From assembly GCF_900129505.1 (NCBI RefSeq), contig NZ_LT670818.1, positions 7,411,001-7,475,000 of the forward strand: DNA of 64,000 nt, read 5' to 3'. The notes under the pieces were generated by a model. It searched no databases and was not told the origin of the DNA. It worked only from the letters and a program-made list of their open reading frames with translations. This DNA is from Bradyrhizobium erythrophlei (GTDB lineage: Bacteria > Pseudomonadota > Alphaproteobacteria > Rhizobiales > Xanthobacteraceae). Below are positions 53,215-62,320 of the stretch, one piece after another (position 1 is the first letter of the stretch; every line of letters starts with the position of its first letter). The position numbers were made by a program, and so were the translations under genes.

Positions 53215-56200
53215 ATGAAGCATCAGCGCAATTTCGTATTGGCCTTACTCTCAGTGCTTCTTTTCGGGGACTTGGTCTTGGCTAGTGCCCAGGCGGCGGA
53301 GAAGCGCATCGCTTTGGTCGTTGGCAACGCGAATTATTCGTCCGGAGTTCTTCCGACACCTGCCAATGATGCCGGGTTGATCGCGCAAACTCTTCAGGCC
53401 GCCGGTTTCGACGTGGTCGGAGTTCGCGACCTTGATCAAGATTCGCTGCGGCGGACGTTCCGGGATTTTATCGCCAAGGTATCTGCGGCGGGTCCTGATA
53501 CAGTGTCATTCATCTACCTCAGCGGCTACGGATTGCAGCTCGAAGGCGAAAATTACTTCGTGCCAACGGACGCGAACATCGCACGTGATGCGAATGTCTC
53601 GTCCGAGGCTTTACGCCTTTCGGACTACACCAAGCCGCTTGCTGCTCTCGGCATCAAAGTGAGCATCGTCGTTCTTGATGGGGCTCGAGCCAGCCCGTTT
53701 GCCAAATCCGGCCCCCCACTTGCGAGTGGCTTGGCCCTTGTCGAGCCGGACCCTGGAACGTTGATCGCTTTCAACGCTGCGCCAGGAACCGTGGCGCCAG
53801 ACGAGGCAGGCCCCTATTCGTCTTACGCCCAGGCGCTTGCGGAGATGATGCGCGAGGGCGGCCTTCCGGTGACGGACCTGTTCAACCGGGTTCGTCTTCG
53901 CGTCAATGACGCAACGAAGGGTGCGCAGGTGCCGTGGAACGCATCGAAGCTGGAAGCGCCGTTTTACTTTTTTGAGCGGGCGCCGGATGCGCCGCCGCCG
54001 CAAGTTTCGCCCGAACAGACTTCATCGATCCGATCGAAGCCGATCCGTGATTTTGACGCGAGGGATGCCTATCTCGCAGCTCTGGATCGCGACAATCTGC
54101 AAGACTATGAGAATTTCCTGCGTGCTTATCCGAACGATCCGATGGCAAGACGGGTGCAGGCAATTGTTGCAGCCCGCCGCGAAGCCATAACGTGGCGGCG
54201 CAGTCGGAGCGTCGATACGCCTCCCGCTTACTGGTCGTATTTGCGTCGTTATCCCCGCGGCTCCCACGCTAACGATGCGCGGCGTCGGCTTGCATATTTG
54301 ACGGCCGCTCTCGAACCGCCGCCGCGATTCGAAATCATCAGCTATGATGTGCCGCCGCCGCCGCCGGAAGAGGTGATTTACGTCGAACGGCCAGTGTTGA
54401 TTTTCGACGATCCGGATTTCGGATTTGAGCCTCCGCCGCCGCCTCCGGTGTTTTTCCTGCCGCCGCGGCCGGTCTACTTCGTCGATTTGGCTCCGCCACC
54501 GCCGGCGGTTTATGAATACGTTCTTCCCGTTCCGGTCTATGTGCCGGTACCGGTGTGGGTCAACACGCCAGAATACGTTGCGCCGCCGCCTAACAATGTC
54601 ATCTACAACAACATCCACAACACTGTCGTCGTCAATAACACCACCAATACCGTTGTAATTACCAATCCAAGCGGGCAGACCCAAACCTTCTCCCCTCCAG
54701 CTCAGGCCCCTGCAGCTCAGGCGCAGCCTCCCGCCGCAGCTAAATCGTCGCCGTCCAGCGCCGCTATTGTAGGTGCCGGCGTTGCGGGCGCTGGCGCCGC
54801 CGCTTTGCTCGCACCTTCGCTTCCGCCGTCGGTCGCTCCAAAAGCGATTCCGATTCAGAATACAAATCCGCCAAACACTCCGTCTCCCGGTCAGACGCAG
54901 CCCACTGCGACGCCATCGGCAAACGGCAAGCCACCTGTCGCCGGTCAACCGTCGCCTACTCCTTCGCCGACACAACCGGCGGCTCCGGGGCAAGCGCCGA
55001 AAACAACCCTTCCTGAAACCAAAGCCGGTCAGCCGCTGCCAGGATCAGGCGGACAACCGCTGTCGCCAATGGACGGCAAGCCGCCCGTCGCCGGTCAGCC
55101 ATCGCCTACGCCTTCGCCGACACAACCGGGGGCTCCGGGGCAAGCGCCGAAAACAACTCTTCCCGAAACCAAAGCCGGTCAGCCGCTGCCAGGAGCAGGC
55201 GGACAACCGCTGGCGCCAAAAGACGGCAAGCCGCCAGTCGTCGGTCAGCCATCGCCTACGCCTTCGCCGACACAGCTGGCTCCTCAAGGGCCGGCGCCGA
55301 AATCAACCCTTCCAGAAACCAAAGCCGGACAGCCGCTGCCAGGAGCAGGCGGACAACCGCTGCCGCCAATAGACGGCAAGCCGCCGATCGTCGGTCAGCC
55401 ATCGCCTACGCCTTCGCCGACACAACCGGGGGCTCCGGGGCAAGCGCCGAAAACAACTCTTCCCGAAACCAAAGCCGGTCAGCCGTTGCCTGCGCCTTCG
55501 CCGACACAGCTGGCTCCTCAAGGGCCGGCGCCGAAATCAACCCTTCCAGAAACCAAAGCCGGACAGCCGCTGCCAGGAGCAGGCGGACAACCGCTGCCGC
55601 CAGTAAGCGGCAAGCCACCCGTTGCGGGTCAACCGCAGCCTGCTGCACCACAGCCAGTACCACCGCCTACCTCGGGGCCCGCGCCAAAGACGACGTTGCC
55701 CGAAACCAAAAGCGGACAGCCGCTGCCAAAATCTGGCGAGCCATCGTTGCCATCGGAGAACACGAAGCCGCCCGTTGCTGGCCAACCGCTGTCACCGCAA
55801 GCTCAACCGAAGACACCATCAGCGGTCGCACCCCCCACTGCATCGCCGCCGCCACCGCCTGCTATTCCACTACCGCCGCCGCCTCCTGCTGCACGTCCGG
55901 CTCCGCCGCCACCACCACCGCCTCCTGCTGCGCGCCCGGCTCCGCCGCCACCGCCGCCGCCTCCTGTTGCGCGACCGGCTCCGCCGCCACCGCCGCCGCC
56001 TCCTGCTGCACGTCCGGCTCCGCCGCCACCGCCTCCGCCTCCTGCCGCGCGCCCGGCTCCGCCGCCACCGCCGCCGCCTCCTGTTGCACGTCCGGCTCCG
56101 CCGCCACCGCTACCGCCTCCTGCTGCGCGACCGGCTCCGCCGCCGCCACCGCCGCCGCCTCCTGTTGCGCGTCCGGCTCCGCCGCCGCCACCGCCTGTTG

Positions 56201-56397
56201 CGCGACCGGCTCCGCCGCCGCCACCGCCGCCTCCTGTTGCGCGACCGGCTCCGCCGCCGCCACCGCCGCCTCCTGTTGCGCGACCGGCTCCGCCGCCACC
56301 ACCGCCGCCTCCTGTTGCGCGTCCGGCTCCGCCGCCTCCGGCGGCAGCGAGGCCGTGCACGCTTCCAAACGGTCAACCTTGTCCTCCGCCGAGATGA
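53215..56397 (+). CDS. Exported caspase-fold protein without catalytic dyad, giant proline-rich tail
   Basis: 1060 residues from the ATG at 53215. Signal peptide (about 1-25, ending SAQA), then a peptidase C14 (caspase) domain, about 26-245: RIALVVGNANYSS, NDAGLIAQTLQAAGFDVV, FIYLSGYGLQLEGENYFVP and VVLDGARASPF. The family's catalytic His (SGHG) is Tyr here and the catalytic Cys (DACR) is Ala, so it should be inactive as a protease and probably binds a partner. After a PPPPPEE-rich region (about 370-470) come about seven units of KTTLPETKAGQPLPG type and then a dozen PPPPPPPAARPAP-type units, ending CTLPNGQPCPPPR. It is followed by a small glycine-zipper protein gene. Confidence 0.85.
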   Translation: MKHQRNFVLALLSVLLFGDLVLASAQAAEKRIALVVGNANYSSGVLPTPANDAGLIAQTLQAAGFDVVGVRDLDQDSLRRTFRDFIAKVSAAGPDTVSFIYLSGYGLQLEGENYFVPTDANIARDANVSSEALRLSDYTKPLAALGIKVSIVVLDGARASPFAKSGPPLASGLALVEPDPGTLIAFNAAPGTVAPDEAGPYSSYAQALAEMMREGGLPVTDLFNRVRLRVNDATKGAQVPWNASKLEAPFYFFERAPDAPPPQVSPEQTSSIRSKPIRDFDARDAYLAALDRDNLQDYENFLRAYPNDPMARRVQAIVAARREAITWRRSRSVDTPPAYWSYLRRYPRGSHANDARRRLAYLTAALEPPPRFEIISYDVPPPPPEEVIYVERPVLIFDDPDFGFEPPPPPPVFFLPPRPVYFVDLAPPPPAVYEYVLPVPVYVPVPVWVNTPEYVAPPPNNVIYNNIHNTVVVNNTTNTVVITNPSGQTQTFSPPAQAPAAQAQPPAAAKSSPSSAAIVGAGVAGAGAAALLAPSLPPSVAPKAIPIQNTNPPNTPSPGQTQPTATPSANGKPPVAGQPSPTPSPTQPAAPGQAPKTTLPETKAGQPLPGSGGQPLSPMDGKPPVAGQPSPTPSPTQPGAPGQAPKTTLPETKAGQPLPGAGGQPLAPKDGKPPVVGQPSPTPSPTQLAPQGPAPKSTLPETKAGQPLPGAGGQPLPPIDGKPPIVGQPSPTPSPTQPGAPGQAPKTTLPETKAGQPLPAPSPTQLAPQGPAPKSTLPETKAGQPLPGAGGQPLPPVSGKPPVAGQPQPAAPQPVPPPTSGPAPKTTLPETKSGQPLPKSGEPSLPSENTKPPVAGQPLSPQAQPKTPSAVAPPTASPPPPPAIPLPPPPPAARPAPPPPPPPPAARPAPPPPPPPPVARPAPPPPPPPPAARPAPPPPPPPPAARPAPPPPPPPPVARPAPPPPLPPPAARPAPPPPPPPPPVARPAPPPPPPVARPAPPPPPPPPVARPAPPPPPPPPVARPAPPPPPPPPVARPAPPPPAAARPCTLPNGQPCPPPR
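54920..56345 (+). repeat. Tandem repeats encoding proline-rich tail
   Basis: In-frame tandem repeats inside the caspase-fold gene. From about 54920 to 55800 there are units of roughly 150 bp encoding PVAGQPSPTPSPTQ plus KTTLPETKAGQPLPG. From about 55860 to 56345 there are units of about 39-45 bp encoding a proline run plus ARPAP. Length variation by recombination is likely. Confidence 0.85.
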
Positions 56398-56597
56398 CGA
56401 GATGAAGAGGGTTAGACCGCCCGAATTGCAGAAGCGGACGAATTGGGAGCGCGCGCTCACTGGATGCTACAGAACAATACCGAGAACGCGCTTCCAAAAA
56501 TAATTTGCCCGCTCGCGTGCAGCCTTAAGAAAGCGTTAATCGCGGAATGTACGATAGTTCGAACAACGGCCGTGTAAGGCGGCGTGGAGAAAATGTG

Positions 56598-56888
56598 ATG
56601 GGCAAAATCGCTTCAGCTATCGTGGCTGTTACATTGCTCACGAGTCCGCTTCTGCTGCCGGTGCCTGCAAGCGCCGAGAACGGTCAAATCGCCGCCGGCG
56701 TAGTGGGCGGACTTATCGGCGGGGCGTTGCTCGGCGGCGCTCTGGCAGCACGGCCAGCTCCGCCTCCGCCGCCGGTTTATTATGCGCCAGAGCCGGTCTA
56801 CGTCGAAGAGCCTGCCTGCCGTCTGGTTCGGGAGCGCTACTGGGATGGATATGGCTGGCAATTTCGTCGAGTCCAGGTTTGCGATTGA
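56598..56888 (+). CDS. Small exported glycine-zipper protein
   Basis: 96 residues from the ATG at 56598 (GTGGAG upstream). The signal peptide (to about 27, ending ASA) is followed by a glycine-zipper helix AAGVVGGLIGGALLGGALAA (about 32-51), a proline spacer PAPPPPPVYY, and a Tyr/Trp-rich C-terminus RERYWDGYGWQFRRVQVCD. The last part is common in small rhizobial envelope proteins. The zipper suggests membrane insertion or oligomerisation. It lies 200 bp after the proline-rich caspase-fold gene and may act at the same site. Confidence 0.8.
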   Translation: MGKIASAIVAVTLLTSPLLLPVPASAENGQIAAGVVGGLIGGALLGGALAARPAPPPPPVYYAPEPVYVEEPACRLVRERYWDGYGWQFRRVQVCD

Positions 56889-57299
56889 TCGCCGCACCGT
56901 TTCGGGCGGTCGCGCCGTGAACTGACTCAAGTCAATCAACTAGAAGCGAATTGGGCGCCGCTCTTTCCCGCCCTAGGACATGCGCAGCCACGGCGCCTGG
57001 CGACATCCGCCGCCAGTCTTCCGCCAGTCGCCGTTCCGCGCTCGCCTGCCAAAATCCCCCTTTTATGTACAATTCCCTTCTCAAAAATATCCGATCACAT
57101 CGGTGTGCCGTCCGGCCACCGGCTCGATGTCCGCCTTGGGGTCAAAAGCTGACCTGGGCGTGTAGCGATGGATCGTCTGTTTTTTCCCCCCAACAACGGA
57201 CATTGAAACCGCATCAGATGGCAGGGCCGAGACGGATGATGAAAGACCTCGCCCGAAAGCTCTTAGGCGACTTAAAACCTTAGGGGTCACGTAACTCAC
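56889..57299. other. Intergenic region before R9
   Basis: Holds GGGGTCAAAAGCTGACC (about 57129-57145) and an AACAACGGACATTG element like those in the R flanks. No gene. Confidence 0.45.
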
Positions 57300-57518
57300 A
57301 AGTGGGCTTTTCGGATTGATACCGAACTTTTTGCGTATGAAGGAGGCCCACCGGTCCGCATCCTCTTCGCGCCAGAGAATTGACCACCCCCCACCCCGAA
57401 AGTCTGACGACGCGCCTAGTTCCGGTTGAAATAGACCTCAAGCAGCAAATCTTTGATATCTGCTCTTGCCTTCAACAACGGACATTCACCAAAGGGGCGG
57501 TTACGTCAGCTTTGTGCC
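57300..57518 (+). repeat. Dispersed repeat R9 (core + block B), intron-free
   Basis: Opens AAGTGGGCTTTTCGG with inner hairpin TTCGG/CCGAA, then GGAGGCCCACCGGTCC and GAATTGACCACCCCCC, then block B to GTCAGCTTTG|TGCC. The intron site is empty. A dyad TGCC...CCGGAAGTGGCA follows. Confidence 0.92.
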
Positions 57519-57611
57519 GAAACCGGAAGTGGCAGTTTAATTCTCCGAGTTCATTAATGTAACAAATCTTGCATGTCGCAAAAAATTGGGAAAGGGTGGA
57601 TGAGAGCGAAC

Positions 57612-58061
57612 TCAAGTTGAGCGGCTATATTTGGGAAAGGAATATAGGAAGCCCTGCGGCAACAACTGTGCATGCTTCGCAACTGCCTCACGGACGCAAT
57701 CCAGCAGATAGCTTCCTAGCCCTGGTTTCTCGACGACCAAAACCGCAATTGCTGCGGCTCGGTCCCGCACATATTTGGTGGGATTGCCTGTGATGAGAAT
57801 AGCCGGGATCGATACTCCCCGACCGCGCAGTGCGCTGACCAGCTCCAGTCCATTCATTGCGGGCATGTGGTAGTCAACGACCAAGCACCCAATCGCAGGT
57901 AGGCTCGCTTCGCTGAGGAAGTCGTGGCCATTGGAAAAGGCACGCACCTCAAAGCCCTCACTCTCCATCATGTTTCTGAGGGAATCCCGCACGGCCTCGT
58001 CATCATCAACGACGAGGATGACTTGCTTCGCAATCTCCGGCGCAGGCTGAGTTATCACCAA
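57612..58061 (-). CDS. Single-domain response regulator (receiver)
   Basis: 149 residues. CheY-like receiver: acidic pocket VILVVDDDEAVRDS (about 15-28), phospho-acceptor in CLVVDYHMPAMNGLEL (Asp about 63), ILITGNPTKY with Thr, and the conserved Lys in VVEKP (about 112). The sequence resembles FixJ-type receivers but has no output domain; the C-terminus is a short helix plus a 20-residue tail. No histidine kinase is adjacent. It probably acts by protein contact or as a phosphate sink. It is leftward, just beyond repeat R9. Confidence 0.88.
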   Translation of the reverse strand: MVITQPAPEIAKQVILVVDDDEAVRDSLRNMMESEGFEVRAFSNGHDFLSEASLPAIGCLVVDYHMPAMNGLELVSALRGRGVSIPAILITGNPTKYVRDRAAAIAVLVVEKPGLGSYLLDCVREAVAKHAQLLPQGFLYSFPKYSRST

Positions 58062-58148
58062 ATTGCTTTCGCTGCTGGGTTATCTTGACTTGACGCAACG
58101 TGCGGCGTTCCGATGCTTTTTCTAGGTAGACGGCTGCGCGGAAACGGC

Positions 58149-58919
58149 TCACATAGTATCGCTCGATTCACCTGCTGCATCAGCCGGCACAACCAAAACG
58201 CGGGATTGTCCCGTATTCATCGAGAAGATCGCCTCGACTTCGAGACGCATGGTGCCATGGCATTCGCACGCCGCCGCCGCGAGCCGCGATCGGTCGACCT
58301 CGATCTGGCCTCGACGATCAGATCTGATCGCTCCGGACGCGCGCAGATTGCGCATGAGGAGCGTCACTGTCGTTCGCCGCACACCGAGTATTTGCGACAG
58401 CGCCTCCTGGGTGAGCGGGAGGAGGTCGTGGTCGATGCGGTCGCGAAAATGAAGCAGCCAGCGTGCCATGCGGGCTTTGACCGGATGCAGCGCATTGCAG
58501 GCCGCGCCAAGCTGAAACTGCATCAGCATCGCCCTGATGTGAATTTGGACCGCGTGCCGGATCGCGGGGCTCCGGTTGAACGCGGCGTTAAATCGCGGTG
58601 CAGGGATCCGTGAGACAGTGCCCGTCGAACGAACGATGGCGGTAACGGCCGAAGGTGACGGCCCTAGCACGGAAAGAATGCCTACTGCCCCCTCGCGTCC
58701 GACTGCGGCGGTGGCAACCGTCTGCCCGTTCGCCATGTCGATCATCAGCGAGATGGCGCCGCTATGAGGGAAGAAGACATGCTCGATCTGGTCACCCGCT
58801 CGCGAGAGGACCGCGTCCTGATCGAGCGCGACCCTCTCGAGTTCGGGCGCCAGCAAGCCGAAGTCCGCTGGCGGCAGTGCTGCCAGAAGGCGGTTACCAA
58901 TTCCGCAGGGGCGCGTCAC
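58149..58919 (-). CDS. Crp/Fnr-family transcriptional regulator
   Basis: 256 residues from a GTG at 58919; the longer frame to 59018 overlaps the MFS relic and adds only basic low-complexity sequence. The N-terminal cyclic-nucleotide-binding-type fold has LSRAGDQIEHVFFPHSGAISLM and GQTVATAAVGREGAVGIL, typical of the Crp subgroup that lacks known effector residues. The C-terminal HTH is LTQEALSQILGVRRTTVTLLMRNL. There are no FNR-type N-terminal cysteines, so oxygen sensing through a cluster is unlikely. Adjacent targets are not obvious. Confidence 0.85.
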   Translation of the reverse strand: MTRPCGIGNRLLAALPPADFGLLAPELERVALDQDAVLSRAGDQIEHVFFPHSGAISLMIDMANGQTVATAAVGREGAVGILSVLGPSPSAVTAIVRSTGTVSRIPAPRFNAAFNRSPAIRHAVQIHIRAMLMQFQLGAACNALHPVKARMARWLLHFRDRIDHDLLPLTQEALSQILGVRRTTVTLLMRNLRASGAIRSDRRGQIEVDRSRLAAAACECHGTMRLEVEAIFSMNTGQSRVLVVPADAAGESSDTM

Positions 58920-58983
58920 TTCAGGTGACCTGCTGTGAGGCGTCCGCCGCCTTCTCCGTTCCCAGCGGTGCGGAACGGCGGCC

Positions 58984-59310
58984 TTAACATCGGTTTGAAT
59001 CTGCTTTCGACACCGCACCCGGGATCCATAGGCGCGCCGAGCTTTTCAAGGTCAGGTTGGGTGGCGCCTCGAACAGGAGGTAGCCGAGTAAGAAGATGCC
59101 GGCTACCTCGAACAGGAGGTAGCCGAGTAAGAAGATGCCGGCGCCGAAGCCAAACACGCTCGGCGACAACCCCAGGTTCTTGTTCATGGCCAGTGCGGCG
59201 AAGCCGATGGTCGCGTGATCGATGAACGAAACGAAAAAGAGCAGCATCACGAAGGGAACAATGCGCAGTGTGATTTTGCGCAGCACGCGCGTTTCCAGCT
59301 CAGCACTCAT
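58984..59310 (-). pseudogene. MFS transporter N-terminal fragment with internal duplication
   Basis: The start (ATG 59310) reads SAELETRVLRKITLRIVPFVMLLFFVSFIDHATIGFA, the first helix of anion-type (tartrate/phthalate) MFS transporters, then NLGLSPSVFGFGAGIFLLGYLLFE. The AGIFLLGYLLFE segment is then duplicated (39-bp tandem repeat), after which the similarity ends and the frame stops. Ten helices are missing, so it is a dead remnant. It is divergent from the LysR-type gene, which was probably its regulator. Confidence 0.85.
59067..59144. repeat. 39-bp tandem duplication in MFS fragment
   Basis: Two head-to-tail copies starting CCTCGAACAGGAGGTAGCCG at 59067 and 59106. They differ only in the last bases. 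The duplication adds 13 codons in frame. Confidence 0.95.
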
Positions 59311-59451
59311 CGAATGGGCTCCTAGGCTGATTGCTTTTGATTTCCGCGCCATTTGGCGGGTGAGAGGCCACCCTGCGACCGTAACCGCCGTGACTCAATT
59401 GGCTCTCGTTTATACAAAGAAATGATATAATCGGGATCCAGGAGAGATCCG

Positions 59452-60357
59452 ATGGATCTTCATCAATTGCGGTGCTTCGTGACGGCGGCCGAAGAACTGC
59501 ATTTCGGCAGAGCAGCGCAGCGGCTGGAAATGCTGCCCTCGGCACTCGGACGCCATATGCGGCTTCTCGAAGAGGACCTCGGCACCCGGCTGATGACGCG
59601 CACTACTCGGAGCGTCACACTGACCGACGACGGGGCCATTCTCGTCAAGGAAGGCCGCGCACTGCTGGAGCAGGCAGACGCTCTCGCTGCCAAGTTTCGA
59701 ACGCGCGGCCGGAAGCAGGCCGCAACTGTCCGCGTCGGCGCGATCGATAGTGCTGCGGCCGGACTGCTGCCGATGCTGCTTCGCGATTTTCGCGAGCGGC
59801 GACCCGACGTCACAGTTCAACTGGTGGAGGATAAGACGATCCGTCTGTTGCCGCGTTTGCTGTCCGGTCGGCTCGACCTTGCTTTCGTCCGCCCCCCGGA
59901 AAGTCCGGACAAGCGGCTAGAATTCATGTTTCTCTTTCACGAAACCGCCGTCGTCGCGGTCTCTGATCATCATCCGCTCGCATCGCGGAAGTGCGTAACC
60001 GTCGCTGATCTGGTAGATCAACCGCTGATCGTGCCCGAGCGTCGTTCGCGACCGCACAGCCACGATCTCACCATTACCCTATTTGCGGAAGCCGGACTGC
60101 AAGCCCGCATCGCCCAGATTGCCGACGAGAAGCAGACCATCGTCAATCTTGTTGCCGCCAAGCTGGGTGTTGCGATCGTCCCCAAATGGACGTCACGAAT
60201 GGCGGCGCGCGGTGTTCGCTATATCAGGCTTGCTGCGTCCGATATGAAGAAGTTGCCAGTGGCAGCAGCCTGGACTCGCGGGGCGCGTGATCCCATCAGA
60301 GACGAGATGCTGGCGTTGCTTCAATCCAATCTTCCCGGCTACGCGCTCAAGGCTTAG
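59452..60357 (+). CDS. LysR-family transcriptional regulator
   Basis: 301 residues, ATG behind AGGAGAGATCCG. The N-terminal winged HTH is [58 protein letters not shown] in type, with [13 protein letters not shown] as the recognition region. The substrate-binding domain (about 90-295) includes [15 protein letters not shown] and [12 protein letters not shown]. It is head-to-head with the truncated MFS gene, the normal arrangement for a LysR regulator and its target transporter. With the target lost, it may now be an orphan. Confidence 0.9.
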   Translation: MDLHQLRCFVTAAEELHFGRAAQRLEMLPSALGRHMRLLEEDLGTRLMTRTTRSVTLTDDGAILVKEGRALLEQADALAAKFRTRGRKQAATVRVGAIDSAAAGLLPMLLRDFRERRPDVTVQLVEDKTIRLLPRLLSGRLDLAFVRPPESPDKRLEFMFLFHETAVVAVSDHHPLASRKCVTVADLVDQPLIVPERRSRPHSHDLTITLFAEAGLQARIAQIADEKQTIVNLVAAKLGVAIVPKWTSRMAARGVRYIRLAASDMKKLPVAAAWTRGARDPIRDEMLALLQSNLPGYALKA

Positions 60358-60480
60358 AAGCCAGGACCGCTGTGGCTCAATCACGTCATTCTGAGGGTGC
60401 ACCGATCAGTCCGGTGTACCCCCCGACCATCTCAGAGCCGATCCGCACTTCGCATTCTGCCAAGGTCGGACATAGCCCTG

Positions 60481-61458
60481 CTATTCAATTATTTCGTCGG
60501 CACGCGCGAGGATTGCGAGAGCAATTTCGAGGCCGAGTGTCTTTGCTGTCTTGAGGTTGATGACGAACTCGAACTTTGTGGGCTGGACCACTGGAAGATC
60601 GGCAGGCTTCTCACCCTTGAGAATTCGCCCAGCGTAGACACCCATCTGGCGATACCCGTCTACAAGGTCGTGTCCGTAACTAACGAGTCCGCCGATTTTG
60701 GCGAATTCGCGTTACGGACAGACTACGGGCCGTTTATGGCCGGCAGCTAGCGCCACGATCTGATCGCGTCGGCTGTTGTAGAACGGGTCTTGGACAACAA
60801 GAAGCCCGTCAGCCCCTTTTTGGGCGGCGATCTCGAATGCCGTTTCAATGTCAAGTGCGGTACTGGCGCGCACAATGTCTATCTGTCGTTTGATCACGCC
60901 TGCCGCTTCTCGCAACTTGCGCAGCTGGAGATCGGCAGCCGGATTCATCGGGTTCACCAGCACACCAATCGGCGTAGTTCCAGGAATAAGTTGGTCCAGA
61001 AGCTCCAGACGCTTGGTCTCCAATTCCGGCCCGAGAAGACCCACGCCCGTGACGTTGCCCCCAGGCCGATTAAAGCTCGCGACGATGCCGGCCACGACCG
61101 GATCGCCGGTGTTGACAAAGCCAATCGGAATCTCGGCGGTTTCCGCTTTGGCAACCGGTGCTGCCGGGGTATTCGCGGCGATGATAGCCACTTTACGATG
61201 TACAAGATCGGCAGCCATCACTTGGAGGCGATCGTACTGACCCTTAGCCCACCGATAATCCGTCGTGACGTTTTTACCCACGACGTAACCGGTTTCATTG
61301 AGCCCGTGGAGGAATCCGGTCACGTGCGGTGCGTATCCGTTTAGTGATCCGCCATTGAGGAATCCGACCACCGGCATTTTCGGTTGCTGGGCACGCGCCC
61401 CAAGCGGCCACGTGGTCGCCGCACCGCCGAGAAGCGTGATGAACTCGCGCCGCCGCAT
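60481..61458 (-). pseudogene. ABC substrate-binding protein interrupted by one nonsense codon
   Basis: ABC_sub_bind (PF04392-type) periplasmic protein. The start MRRREFITLLGGAATTWPLG (ATG 61458) is a Tat signal. The body includes MPVVGFLNGGSLNGYAPHV, GFVNTGDPVVAGIVASFNRP and GGNVTGVGLL. A TAA at 60712-60714 stops the frame after KRPVVCP. The same frame continues without any shift as [36 protein letters not shown] and LARADEIIE to a TAG at 60481. Relatives have an aromatic residue at the stop position, so a single Tyr-to-stop change explains the break. Full length would be 325 residues. Confidence 0.9.
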
Positions 61459-61567
61459 GTGCTTCTCTGAACAAACCTTGTGCAATGTCTAAAGCCTACC
61501 ACTTTTGCCACCGGGCGGTTGCGGGAGAAATTGCGCCCAACCGACCTCAGGCTGATTAGGCCCGATG

Positions 61568-62235
61568 GTCGCGGTAGGGACGAGGATTTCTCCTCGCCCC
61601 CCGCACAGATCCCGGCGAGCGCTGCTAACGCACCGGGCTCCTCCCTCGGGTCGAACGTCGGCGGCACGCACGCTTGAACCCACATGCGCTCCGGCGCACA
61701 GCCGCCAATTGGATCGACGTGGCAGCTCGGCTCAGTGTCCGAACCACGGCCGCCTGTCGGCTGTTCCCCTCGGGTGAGGCCCTTCCCTCCACGACCTCCG
61801 CCGGAAGTTGCCTTCCTTTGTTCGGTCGCTTCCTCGGTACTACGACCTCATCCGACTTCTCACCCGCGTACATGCTCGACGTGCGGCTTGTCGCCTTCCC
61901 GAGCCGGCCCGGCACACGTCCGGGCACGGATGAGACCTCCCAGGTTCCGCGCAAAGAACTTCCCCACGTGCACAAGGTCTCCGACTGCGCGAGGTTCTTC
62001 CCATGCAAGCCATTCGCCATGGGACGATGTTGCCTTCTCTTTCTCAGAATAAGATCGGCACCTCGGAATTAGACCCGTTTCGCAGCTCAATACTTGGCCC
62101 GTGGTCTCCCCTGTGAACGCTTCACGGCTGCCCTCGCGAGCAGATCCTCGTGCATCACTCGGGGTCGGGGCGGTTGGCTAGACCTTCCCCGTGGGGGACT
62201 TTCACCTCCTATTCTTTGCCAGCTTCCTGGCGCAC
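61568..62235 (-). mobile_element. Group II intron D, ORF-less, different class
   Basis: 668 nt on the minus strand. 5' end GTGCGCCAGGAAGCTGGC at 62235, followed by GGAGGTGAAAGTCCCCCAC, typical of domain I. Domain-IV sequences usually found before a maturase follow (translating as SDEVVVPRKRPNKG and GNSRQAAVVRT), but no reverse transcriptase. Domain V is GAGCCCGGTGCG...CGCCGGGATC near 61645-61613, then a domain-VI-like stem, ending CGCGAC at 61568. It is unrelated in sequence to introns A-C. Exact 3' end inferred from the AC rule. Confidence 0.75.
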
Positions 62236-62243
62236 TCTCAGAT

Positions 62244-62320
62244 GGGTCAAAGGCCGACCTCAAGCCGCGAATGCTCATGGTCCGCTCTTCCATCAACAGC
62301 GGACATTCGCCGAAGCAGCC
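62244..62320 (+). repeat. Flank block preceding R10 (gtccgc dyad)
   Basis: GGGTCAAAGGCCGACCTCAA, then a GTCCGCTCTTCC...CAGCGGAC dyad; the same block precedes R2. Intron D starts 9 bp to the left. Confidence 0.8.

Noticed and set aside
54022..54993. Long frames on the minus strand and in other frames of the proline-rich gene (54022-56503)
   Set aside because: Low-complexity repeats keep several frames open; only the plus frame from 53215 has a signal peptide and a domain.
54920..56345. Regular repeats considered as a CRISPR array
   Set aside because: The repeats are in-frame coding units with no unique spacers of constant length, and no cas genes are present.
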